DNA of 64,000 nucleotides from Rhea pennata (lineage: Eukaryota; Chordata; Aves; Rheiformes; Rheidae): positions 1,199,501 to 1,263,500 of the forward strand of contig NC_084672.1 in the NCBI RefSeq assembly GCF_028389875.1, written 5' to 3'. The notes under the pieces are model-generated. The model searched no databases. It saw nothing but the letters and a program-made list of their open reading frames with translations, and was not told where the DNA came from. A program made the translations under genes and the position numbers. Every line of letters starts with the position of its first letter. Positions within the stretch are counted from its first letter, which is position 1. Shown here in pieces: positions 1-12,400 of the stretch.

Positions 1-346
1 CCAGCCTACCTGTCTGTGAGGTAGGGGCCTGCATGTGAACAAGCTCTCTAGTGAATCGCTTTTTGGCAAACTTTGGGATAGTTAAGTGACTGCTTGTTTA
101 CTCTTCTGGTCATCCTCAGGGGCTTTTGATCCTTTTCATGAATGAAGGTATCCCTTTGTATAGCTGTCTTTGTTTGCCTAGCCCTTCCAAATCTGTAAAT
201 AGGTAGTAACTGGTGTTAGAACTTTCTGCTGTGAGATTGCTGCCCAATATTTTGATGGCTTGCGTGGAAATCTGCATGTTTAGACTATGAAAGCTCAAAA
301 CCCAAAAATCATTTAGAAATCTTTTTGTTCTGATGGATCCTGACTG

Positions 347-349
<3 letters not shown>

Positions 350-384
<35 letters not shown>
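350..384. repeat. Poly-T run (35) in splice acceptor region
   Basis: 35 uninterrupted T, ending 15 bases before the AG of MORF4L1 exon 2. It acts as, or abuts, the polypyrimidine tract. Confidence 0.95.
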
Positions 385-401
385 CCCCCACTCTGTTCCA
401 G

Positions 402-469
402 TGTGTAAAGGTTGCCATAAAGGACAAACAAGTGAAATACTTTATCCATTACAGTGGTTGGAATAAAAA
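402..469 (+). CDS. MORF4L1: MORF4L1 coding exon 2 (chromo barrel)
   Basis: This exon encodes residues 30-51 plus two bases of codon 52. It starts in phase 0 after the acceptor AG at 400-401 and ends before GTAAGT at 470. It carries most of the chromo barrel strands, including the aromatic residues Y46 and W49, which belong to the methyl-lysine cage known for MRG15. The polypyrimidine tract before it is an unusually long run of 35 T. Confidence 0.96.
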
Positions 470-3400
470 GTAAGTATTACATAAAATGAAGGCAATGCTT
501 CATTTTTTTTCTTTACAGATTGTCAGTTTTGAATGTTAGCTTAATGGATTAGTACTACCAAGTATGTCATTAAAGATTATTTCTGAAATTGACTTAAGTG
601 ATTAAGTCAATGATTTGTAGTAACAGTAAACATGCTCAACTGACTGTTTCCTTCAGAGCTTTGGTGATATAGACCATCTAACTTAAGGTGTCAGTCAACT
701 AACTGGAATGCTTTATAGGAGCTTTCTAATTGTGTTTGTTCAGGTTTGGAAATAGTTACTATAATTATTTTTTAAAGAAATATTTCGTACAAATATTTCC
801 TTTTGTTGGTGTGAGAAGCAGTCCCTGCTGAAGTGGAGCAAAACTGTCCACTACTCAGAGGTGATGCCCTTTATTCTTATAGGCAAACTTTGCTGCCAAA
901 GTGGTATGAAGGTATGGAGTAGCATGCCTTAGTGGAGGCTGCACCCAGAATGGGAGAGGCAATCTATTTTAGTCCTTCACATGAGCAGGCTTAGCCTGCA
1001 TTTCAGTTCTTGCCTCTCATGCTAAGGTAAAGTTAGAGCTATTTTTTCCCTTCTACAAAAATAGGGCTATTACATTTGTGTAGTTGATTTTGAGTTTTTA
1101 TTTTGTAACTGCACTATGGATTTAGGAAACATTTTTCCCTTAGAAATTAAAAACTTAGCTCTTCAGATTCCAAGCCTCTTTCAGAGAACATTTCTGAATT
1201 CTGTTTCATTCCAATGCTGCAGACTCTTGAGTGAGGACTAATATTGTGATCTCACTGATTTGACTAAAAGCTAAACTTCATGTTTTGATAGTTGATACTT
1301 TTTTAAAAACATATCCCCCACAAAATGGGCAGATAAGTGTCAAGTCCTAAACACTAAAAGTTACAGGGAGTGTCACTGATTCTTAAGCTGACTGCTTTAT
1401 ATTGATGAGGCAGCATAAATTTGATGCTTCATCTTGTGTATTTCTGGAGGGTGCCATAAGCAATGTTGTGACTCCTGCTTCTTTTCTTGCTTGTACTTTT
1501 TTTCTCTCCTCCCTTCAAGCTTCCAATTAACTACATTAAAAGTGGCATTGCTACAAGATCTGGACAGCTGGGACTGTATGTCTCTTTAATTTTGGTTTTT
1601 ATAATTGCAATCCTCTTGTATGTTACTTGTTATTTGCAAAAAAAGTCAGAGCAATTATCAACAGTTATGATACCAAAAAAATAGTTTCTTCACCATTCAC
1701 TGTAATATGTGCAGCACAGTTGTACTTTTTTTGAAGGTGTCCCACAGTTATATAACAGGAGTAAGATAAGTAGCTGAGATATTTAACCAAAGTACTATCC
1801 TAAAACTGTAGCTTTAGACCATGTACAGCTGCATATGTGTTTTTCTATAACACTTGGATACTAAGTTTGCGTTGTCTTAAGAGTCTTGAAGACCTTGTAC
1901 TACTGTAGTAGTATTGTTCATGCCACGCTAGTGTTCGAAGACTGGCAATTCTTGCCACAAAATAAAAATGACATGGAACTCTTCATATGTGGAGCTTTAG
2001 CTTGCACGCTTTAGAATAACTTGGCCACTTTTAATGTGTTTTTTTTTTAAAAAAAATTTATTTATTTGAAATAATTTGTCAGATTGCTCAGTGATTATCC
2101 ACTTTTTGACAAAGTGGATTTCTTACTCATAATGGCAATTTCCCCAACACCTGTTCTCTTAAATCATTCACTTCAGATTCTTCAAATATTCATGCCATCT
2201 TGGTTTCCTTCACAGACAGAAATCAGAGCTCTTCTTCTTACAGTAAGATCTTATTGCTGAATTTGTTAACCTATAAAATGTTGGAATAGATAAAGGAAAC
2301 TCGCTTCATAATATAGTTATGGCTACAGATGTCCCATAATTTAGTAAGTGTAGCTTTTTTTTCTTTTTTCCCTGAGATGCTGATAAGCTAAAGACAATCC
2401 CTCCTCCCCAAATTACCCATCCTTCAAGTTTGGGAAACTCTTCAGAAATGATTGAGGGTTATACTTCCCTAGAAAAACTGCTACAGCTTCAGTCAGTGGG
2501 GAATGCGTTTGATAATTTACTTTTTTTTTCAATTGTGCCAGTTCATAACTTGTCATAAAAGCAGAGTTCAGTCTCAAATTCTGTGAAGCTTTTAATTGAC
2601 TGTTGGGAATAGAATCCAATTATGTAGTGTTTTTGAATGATTATTTGATTTTTCAGCTGGGATGAATGGGTTCCAGAAAGCAGAGTGCTCAAATACGTGG
2701 ATACCAATTTGCAGAAACAAAAAGAACTTCAAAAGGCCAATCAGTAAGTATTTTTAAGTCCTTGTTAGTGAAGTAATCTTTTTTTTTTTTCTGTAGAGCT
2801 TCAATCCAGTAGCTATATTATCAAGAGCAGTTTTTTTGTTTTCTTTAAAAAAAAAAAAAAAAAAAAAACAAATCTTCAGGAGGAATGCTAGTTTAATCCT
2901 TTTTCCTTGATGCTTTGACATAGAGATGTTCTGATTTCTTGCCCTCTAGCAGTTGAAACTAGGTAGCAGCTCAGTCCTTATTAGAGCAGTGACTTTAGGT
3001 TTTGCAGAAGAGTGAATTGATGAAAATGAGGGAGACAGCCTGACTAGTCACAAGTACATTCTTTAACGTGGAAATTAGGCAATTAAGGTAAGTGATCCTT
3101 ATGCAGTATGCTTAAAATGTACTGTTAACCTGTAAGAATCTTTTCAAACAGCTTCAGAATGCCTGCTAATACTTTGGTAGCTGTGAATGTTATTAAGGGG
3201 ATAGGAGAAGAGATAATGTTTTCATCTAGAATGTTTTATGTTTTTCTGAAGCAGTTAGTGTGCTGCTTCCTGATGATTCAGAATAACAAAGATAGTGGGA
3301 GGGGGAAGAAATGAGTGTTTATACGGCTAACTGTTTGTTATATGAAGAAACATAAGTCTTTTCCGTATTGAGTTGAATTTGTTCCTGTTTGTGACCAATG

Positions 3401-6400
3401 CTGTCTTCCTTGGGTGTTTTCCTGAATCCATTTACTGAAAGTTCTCTTTATATAATCTGTTACCCTTTCAGGAAAACACACTTCTCTTTTCATTAAAGTC
3501 TTATTGCCAAATTTATTTTTTAAAGGGAACAATATGCAGAGGGGAAGATGAGAGGTGCTGCTCCAGGCAAGAAGACATCTGGTCTGCAGCAGAAAAATGT
3601 TGAAGTGTAAGAAGCTTTTCATTTAAAAACAAGAAGAACTATTGCTTGTCAAATTTACTCTTGATCTGTAAATAGAGGCTTTCTTATAATAGCTCCACAG
3701 GCTAAACTGATTACTGATTCTATGATACCTCTGACATTACCCCCCTATAGAGAAATTGTGCTTTTTTTTTTTAATGTGCCTGAAAGGCTTTTGTTGAAGT
3801 ATTTTATTAAAACAGCCTTCTTTGATTGTACAGTGTTTAATACTGAGTAGACATTTAACACTTGCAGTTCTTTTACTTTGCATGCTATTCCTCTTAAATT
3901 AGTGAACTGACACTCAAATGTGGTTAGTCTTCATAAGACTTGTGCATCTTGGTGAAATCAGTTTTTCTATGGAATGTTAGAATTGTCCCACAACTGCACA
4001 AACACTGATGTGGGGAATCTTTAATGCCTTGCCTTCCTACTATATAACTGTTAAAACTACATTTAGGGAATCTTTGATATTTTGCTGTTTCTAATAAAAC
4101 TAAACCCATATGCTGTTAAAAATGGTTTTGCATCTTAAGAGACCAGAAGCAAGCTCAGACATCTATCAGAAAAAATACTTTTTGGAAAGTAACTGTCAGA
4201 TTTCCTCCATTCCATCCTTTTGTTTTTCAGAATAGCTTGTTTGGCCTTATGTTTAGATTCTCATACAATCAATATAGCTCTCCTGCTTTGCTCAGTGTGC
4301 CATGAAACTTTTCTCTTGGCAAAATACTTAATTTACTTCGTTATGAAGATGTTCATTACTAATGTGGTACTTTGGATGCTTTGAACTCCTAATTTCCCTT
4401 AATTCTGGTATTCGTGAGGAAGCTGCTGAATTGATACCACTTCATAAGAGGAGGCATTTGGCTGCAGCCTTAGAATTTGTGTCTCATTTAAGGGCAACTT
4501 CTGTTACAAAACTTCTCAGTGATTTGAAGAGTGCAGTAGGTAAAGTTGCTTTTTGCTCCAGATCCTGTGACCCGAATGTAGATTTCACTTTGGACTTGGT
4601 TAAAGCCTGCCCTAGGCTGTAAATTGCCTCTTGGTCTTTGGACTGGGGAGTGAGACGGATCTGGTCATAATGCTATCTGCATATTCCTGTGTGGTCTGTT
4701 GCTGCAGATCCTGAGATGCCTTAACCACATTGGTTTGGTGTGGTGTGTAACCATGTCATGGCTCAGAAAGGACCTCTGACAGGGATCTAGTCGTCATCAT
4801 TTGAAGAAGGGAGATGGGGGGGGGGGGCTTTTAGACAGTTCCTGTGAATGTCATTAAAATCCAATTTAAACAGATCTAAGTTATGATCATTACTAATGGG
4901 ACTACTTAAGGCACTGTTGTACCTGATTCTCCTTGTGTTTTAGTTAGCGGGAGTAGGATTAATTCCATGTGTAATATTGACACAGGTACTTATGACTCAA
5001 TTGTAAATGCTAATGTTTGCATTATAGTGAACATCCCAATAGTAACTTTAGGCCTAGGCTTCAAATACTATTAACTTTAGTCATCTTGGTAATTCGAACA
5101 ACGCAGTGGGGTGAATGTAACTCTTTTCAGCTGAATGAATGCTAAAGGTTAACTTGCACTAGAAAAGCAATGGAATTCAAAGTTGGCTTTGATCCCCTCA
5201 ACCACACCTAATAGTGTTGCATCCAAGGTAGATCAACACATCAAAAATGATGTTACCATAAAGATCTATTTAACTATAAAGCTTGAAAGCATGTTACCAG
5301 GTCTGTCTTTACTCTCTGGTTGAAACCCACTGGGGGAAGGAAATGGCTTTGTTTTTTGCTGTAATCACTACTGTAAGCATGGGTGATAGTTTATTTCCTG
5401 ATCTGCTATGCTGGAAACAAACTCTGAAACTTGTTTCATATTGAGTAGAAAAATTAATTCCTTGATGATGGGTTATTAGAGCAATAAAGGAGAAGAGAAT
5501 AATATTGTTGCTAGAATAGTAGTCTTACATTATGAAAGGCATCTATAACAGGGTCCTGTATGCTTGTTGCACTGGTCTTGCTCCTAGTCTCTAGCCATTA
5601 CCAGCATCCAATACATCCTTCTAAATTAGACCTGTGCTTCCTCCAACAAAGTCTCCCTATTCTTCTTTATTGGGAGGCTAAGGAAGAGGAAATACTTTGA
5701 CTTATGCTAGCAGAGATGCAGGGTTGTGTGGAATTGATGTTGTTGACTGACCTACTGCTTCTCGCATCCTGCTTACACCTAAAGGCAAGGTGGCTTCTGA
5801 AAACTGAAAATCTCAAAATGCAGTTCTAAAATAAGACTTCTGGATTGTTCTCTTGTTATAAACCTCAACTGCTACTTAAAGTACATGACGTACGGTTTGT
5901 GGGGAGGGGGAGAAGTTGATCAAGCAACTCTTCTAAAAGGGTAACACTGTCAACCTATTTAGGCCTCAAAATTTACCTTTTGTAGCATTCTTGGAGGATT
6001 GAACAAAAGGAAAGATGATAACTTATTCTTTGAAACTTTTTCCTCAGATAGCCAAACAATAAGGGAAAGAAAATAACGATATAAGCACAACTTATCCTCC
6101 AGGAATGTTCAATAAGACTGTAATATGTTGCTAAAAAGGTAAATTTTTGAACCTTAAATAGATTCTCTTAAAGGCTAAACACTAGGTCTGACATTCTTTC
6201 CTTAACTCAACCCCCATTGTGCCTAGATTTTTCAGACGAGATGGAGCGCATACTGTTTGCTGTTTGGAGACCCCTACAATATCGACGCGGTGAGTTAAGG
6301 ATGGATTGTCAAACCAGGATTTTCATCCTGAAATCCAAACCTCCTTACTTTTGTAGATCTCTTTTAGAGACTCTTAAAGTCTTCAGTTGTAATGATGTAA

Positions 6401-9400
6401 GCTTTGGTAGTAATTCAGGTAACAGCTCTAAAGTACTGCAGTATATCTCTTTTTCTCTCTTTTTTGTTTTTTTTAAAGCCAATCTGGACTAGCAGTTTTT
6501 AGTCTCTGAAGTGCATAAGTTTTCAGTTGGGAAATTATGATACGAGTAGTCAAATGCATTCAGTATATCCACTGTTTAAAAAGAAGTGGAGAACAACTGA
6601 CTTCAGATTTTTGAAACTGGATAGTTCTAGAAGATAACAGTTGGTCTGCATGCTTACTGTAGTGTTGAGTCCTGCTTCTACTGAAATCAGTAATAAACTG
6701 CACTATGTTCTGTAAGTTTTGAGAGCTAGGCTTCTGTGATAAATAGTTTTACAAGTGTGAGGACTGATCTTACTCCTTAATGTACTGTTTTCACCATTGA
6801 CTTGACTAGATTCAAAATACTGCTGCTGTAAACCGCAGCAATTTGTCTAAAATGCTTTTAAGACTATTCATAAGCAATGTTTAATGAAATAGAAAAGTAC
6901 ATGAAATGAAAGTTGTATACTTTTTTAGATTAATTATTCATCTTACAATATTTAGAAAATACAGGAAAATTTATTTATAGCAGCTTTCCGAAAATGGAAT
7001 AAAACACTGCAGATACTGTTTTTTTTCCAGGCTGCATTTTCTGCAGCACAAGTGAATTCCAGCTTTTAAGAACTGGTGCTGTCTTTGGCAGGCCTAATAT
7101 GATTGACTTTCAAAAAAATCAGTGAATAATATAAGAGCAAGCCAGTACTTGGAAAATAAGAAGGGCAATCTAGACTGAGTGAAGAAACAGTACTGAATAA
7201 CAGATCTGAGAATATCTGTGCTATGTTTTTCTTTTTTAATGATACATTTGCAAGCAGTCTTGTCAGATGTTATCTAAACAACTGTCAACTTAAACGTAGA
7301 AGTTGTAGTCCTTTCTTCTAACAGGCTTGTTCTTGATCTGAACATACTACTCAAAAGCCTGTGTTCCTGCTGCATGTCTCCTGTGGCATCTTCTGCTATC
7401 TTTGATAAAGCTAGTAGCTCTCACACAAGCTACTTAGTCCTCTAAATGTCAAGCAGCATATGAACACTGCCTGCATGTGAGTTATCTTGAACCATAAGAA
7501 CTCTGGAATGGCTCAAGCCAGACATCTTTCTGACTTGTTTTTCTGTCTGATGGTGACCAGTAGCATATGCTTAGAGATGACAGTCAAATGAGGCAAGTCT
7601 AGAACACTGATCTCTCCATATAACCTTTCTGCTTCTAGCAGTCTGCAGTTAATGGACATCAGAGCTGCAGGCTCCATCCATGTGGTGGGTTTAATAGGTT
7701 TGCCCTAGGTTATCTTTTCTGGTAACTTCTGAAGCACTTGAACTCCTGGCAACCAGTGTTCTGTGGCAGTGAGTTCCTAATTTGAATTCAGTACTGTGTT
7801 GAGGAGAGAAGGGAAGAGGATGACTTCTCCAGTCCTTTTAGTGTCTGTTGCTTGTTTTTATTTCTTTTGTCTTATATCTTGAGAAACAGTGATTAGTCCT
7901 TCCAGATCTACTTTTTATCTCTAATGAAGCCTCTACTACATTTCTTTCTTGCTGCCTGGTTGTTAGCTTGAGAAAGAGCCCTTGTCTCTTGGTTACTCCT
8001 GGTATAGAAGCCACTACTACACTACTAACTATTGTTCTTTTTAGCTCTTCTAATTTTCGTGCCTGTCCTTTAAGGTCAGGTGGCCTGGCTGTGCACAAGA
8101 GATGTATGTTTGTATAATCCTGACTTTCTTTGTCTGTATCCTTTTGCTAATAATGTTGAATGTCTTAATTGTATTTTGATAGGAATGCTTTTTTTTGTCA
8201 CAGCTGATTTAGTGACTAAGCTGTTTTAGTAGTAATGGCTGATTTAAGGCTCTTGGCTTATTTTTCATGTATTTCTCATTTCCTTTTTTTTTAAAAAAAG
8301 CTAGTCACCTGGTTTTAGGACAGATCTTATGATTTTGTAAAGCTCGGGTATAACTGTCCTCTTAATTTATCAGTAAACTGACATCTCACTAATCTTTTTT
8401 TTCTGGCACTTTAAGAATATACTGAACTCAGATAGCTGAGATGAAAGTGGTAGCCCACCTTCATTTTCTGCTGCTTATATCTTAACCAGTCGTATTGCAG
8501 AGAGGTTCTAATTGACTTCTAAGTTCCTTTAAAAGATGCTTGGATTTTCAGTAAGTCAAATACTTGTTTATCACCATGTCAGGAACTCCCAACTGTTATG
8601 GAATAAGTAAGCCTTTCAAAGTCTTGGCTTTCCTTTTGATGTCATCTTTGTCTAGTTCTGTTTAAGCAATTTTTATTTTCTATTGATAGTTCTTTAGACA
8701 TGTTTCATAAGATCCTCTGGTTTAGAACTTTAAGAAGAATTAATAGTAATTCTCATGTGCAAAAAATGCTGTCATCATGAGTTAGTATTTCCATCCCACC
8801 CACACAGTATAAGATTTCTTTTGACAGTTACTTGACTATCTTTCTTATGAATGTCTGGAAAGGCTGAGTGTAGTCTTTAAGTATATTTTTTGCTGTGACA
8901 TCCTTTTTACCCTCACTTACCATTTAGTCCTCAACACAGTCCTGATTTGGATGTTGGGTATGGAAGCCCAGTATTATATTCCTGTGGCATGGACAGCTTC
9001 CATAGTTTTCTTCTGAATCTGTTGCCTTTGATGTATAGGAATTCATTGTAGCAAGCTATTCTATAAGCTGTAGTCTTGTGTTCATTTCCTATTGATTATC
9101 TTCTTTCTACATAATTTCGGAAGCTTATTATGTTGAAATATTTGTTTTTGGCTTTCCAGTTCAGTCTTAAATTTTGATCCCTAATACTTGTATGTTTCTG
9201 GTCTAGCTGCCTGTTCTTGTTCTGCTGAAGCAAACCCGTGCAATGAATACTGGTTTAACTTCCTACCAGACTTCTGTTGATTGCTGTTCCCCTTCAAGGA
9301 GGAGGCAGTGTCTGACCACAGTTGGAAGCATCCTTTAAAACTTAGCTGTGGGACCTTTCAGCTCTCAGTTAAGTCCCAACTCTTGGACAGAAGCTTCATT

Positions 9401-12400
9401 GAAACTTCCATGCTCCTCTTTCTGTTTAGTTCCATTGTTTGTCAGTTCCCAATGAAAAGCACCAGTTAGTAGTGAAATACGTAGATGATGGAGCAGCTGG
9501 GTTGTACGGTCTTGCATAAAGGGAGGACTCTCAAAATCTTACACTGCTGTGGCCATGCTTTAGGGCTTGTTGTTCTGATTTAGGCATGAATTGGCACAAG
9601 GTGTTTTAACATCTAGATGTTAAGTTTTACCTGTTTGCTTCAGTTGAAGACTTGTATTACCTTTGTCCAAGTGGAATTTACTGTCCTTGTGAGGCACATG
9701 TGGTGTTTCTCAGGTGTATGTCTCAAAATGAGTCCGATTAATGAGATTTAATTATCTAAGATGTGCTGCTCATTTTGGGCTCCAACTTCTGTTGAGTAGT
9801 GCTCTCTACAATCTGTTGCATACATGCTGCAACTTTCTCATGGATAGATCAAGTACGTTGCATGCTTAACTTACTGTACACAACAGCAGCGTTTCATCTT
9901 GCACAACTGCTTTAACCTAGTGAATAGTAGTGTTCCAGACAGTCTGCTGTACAGGCTTCACTTAACCTGTCTAATGCTAATGTTTATCTCTAACCTGAGC
10001 TCTTTTTCTGTTCCCTAACTCAGATTTGTCTTTTAAACTTTGCAAACAGGTGGCTGCTTTGACTTGAAGCAGAGGCATATCACTTGAAATATAAGGAATG
10101 AGGTGGGAGAGCACAAGCAACTGCCTAGGATGGATTATGCTATACTTTGAACTTCAGTATCAGAGATGTGTTTTACTGTCTTAACTGCAGTAGTCCTTGA
10201 AGTACTTTGCATTGTCTATTTCAGTTTTCTAGGATTCTACTCCTAGACTAATACTCTAACGTTATTTTTGTCTTGGGAGTTTTTTCTGCATTAAAATCAC
10301 CATTTTCACTTATTTACTCTAGGTTTGAAAGAAAACACTGTCTTCAGTACACAAGCACATTATCAATGACTTGACTTGGCAATTGTTGCTTCTTCCTGGA
10401 GAGAGATGATCCACTGCTTTATTTTGCTCACTGTTCTGTTTAAGTCTAATGCTTGTTTGTGACTTGAAGCTTAAAAGAATGCCTTACTTTCCTGTCCTCA
10501 GACCTTTCTAGAAACTGTGCCTATCTCCTGACTCAGCCAAACTCAGTTCAAAGGCTGAATACAAATGTCATCTGACAGTGGTGAATTTTCAAAAGAATAA
10601 TCTTGTACTAATAAAGTCTTACCTATGCAATCTGGAAACATGCTTTATCTCTGCAAAGAATGTGATGCACTAAAATACTTGAAGTTTAACTGGACTCCTG
10701 TTCATAGTGAGCAAATAATAACATGACTAATAGTACTCTTATTTTCAGAAAACTAGAATTAATATTGGTTAGTAAATATACAAAATTCAGATAATAATTA
10801 ACAAAAACATCTGTTAGAGTTTTATTGTCTTTATTTGTGACCTATCTCAATATTTTTACATAGCATGCATTGTGTTTTATGTGCCTCTGAAATTTTTAAG
10901 AAGTTAATGTCTTGGAATAGTTCTTCACTTTGAATACAAGTAAGGGTTAAGGATAGTGAATTTAAAGCAGTCTGAGGAAGTATGTAAACTAGAAACATTA
11001 AATGTTTAGAGAAAACCGTTTGGAAGGGAAACATTAGAAACTCTTGGAATATTACTGAATAGCATTGCTCCTAATAAGAGGCAATTAGGTATGACTGTGA
11101 TCTCTGCTTAACATTTCCAGTGCAATCATAGACAGCCTATGAAGCTGCATGCATCTAATTTTTACAGTGGTATTTAAATCATCCTCTGCTCTGGTAGTCA
11201 TAAAACTGTTTTCCAGTGTTTGACTGCATGTTACTTCAGTTGTTTGAGACTTATCTGATAATTCCCCAGCATTTCTCTTTTCTTGCACGATGTTCTGCCT
11301 TTTAAGCAATCCTTGAAATACTGAAATAAACAACCTACAAATCTAGTGTAGTTTTTCCAAGAGCACTTGAAGTGTATGAAAAGTATCTGCAGATATTACT
11401 TAAATGTCAGTCAGTACTATTATTAGATACTAATGTGCTTCTGGGTTTCTGTAGGTTTAATTATGCATCATAAGTTTATTGAATCGCAAAAAAAGAGTAT
11501 TACCCTACTACAGGGAAAATGTTGAAGTGTCATAGCTGTGCTGATGGATCATCTCTGGTGCTGCTCCTTTCATTTGCGATTATCTAAATATTCTGTAGTC
11601 CACTCAATATTTGGTCATTGTTATGGACTTACTGGACAACTTTGATTCTCTACTTTGTTTTCTAAGTATCACTTTTTATTTTTTGCAATAATTTGTGTTC
11701 TTCTTGCAGGAAAACAAAAAAGAACAAACAGAAAAGTAAGTATGTCTTTATTTTATATATAAAAGTGGATATCCTTAGTGAAGGAGTCTTAGTTGGGGTG
11801 AGATCTTAAATCTGCCTCGGCTAAATTTGCTGTCACCTTGTGTTCCTTTTAGTCTTCAGGTCCCCCTTCCTCTTCTCAGGGGGATTAATACTTTGCTAGT
11901 TTATATGCAAACTGTTTGTTGCAATTCAAAGATTTGGACCTCTTGCAGATTTGAAAGCAAAGGGTATCTCCATAAATCTGTACAAATAATTTTCTTAAAT
12001 TTATTTTCTTACTGAGATAAAAATGTGACATTACTACAAAACTGAGTTGCTGCTTCCAAAAATTCTTCCAAAGAACATGTAATGCATTACAGATTCTTAG
12101 CGCGAAAAAGTCTTCAGATAAGTGTAAATATATCCACTTGAGATATATTCCAAATGTCTCCAAATGTGTGAGACTTCCAGAAGACAATTAATAGCACTTA
12201 CTTAAAACTGGAAAAAACAAAAAACAAACACACCTGAGAAACCTGAATCTTGCTTCTAAATCTTTCTTTTTATTGATACTTACTGGCTTACCAAATTTCT
12301 TATGCAGTATGTCTGCTTTTTGTACAGCTCCTGGAATTGGAGAAGGGAGCAGTACCAGTGAGACTCCCCAGCCTCCAAGGAAGAAGCGGGCTCGAGTAGA

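Larger units (their letters stand above)
470..2656 (+). other. MORF4L1 intron 2
   Basis: This is an intron of about 2.2 kb. It contains an unexplained potential terminal exon (1520-1684, listed separately) and a poly(A) signal at 1961. I did not find the extra 39-codon exon that I recall from the longer human isoform at this position. The rest is AT-rich sequence with no other recognisable feature. Confidence 0.9.

Noticed and set aside
4362..4622. 86-codon ATG frame in MORF4L1 intron 4
   Set aside because: No recognisable domain, signal peptide or splice context.
7838..8098. 86-codon minus-strand frame in MORF4L1 intron 4
   Set aside because: No family features; it is of the length expected by chance in a long intron.
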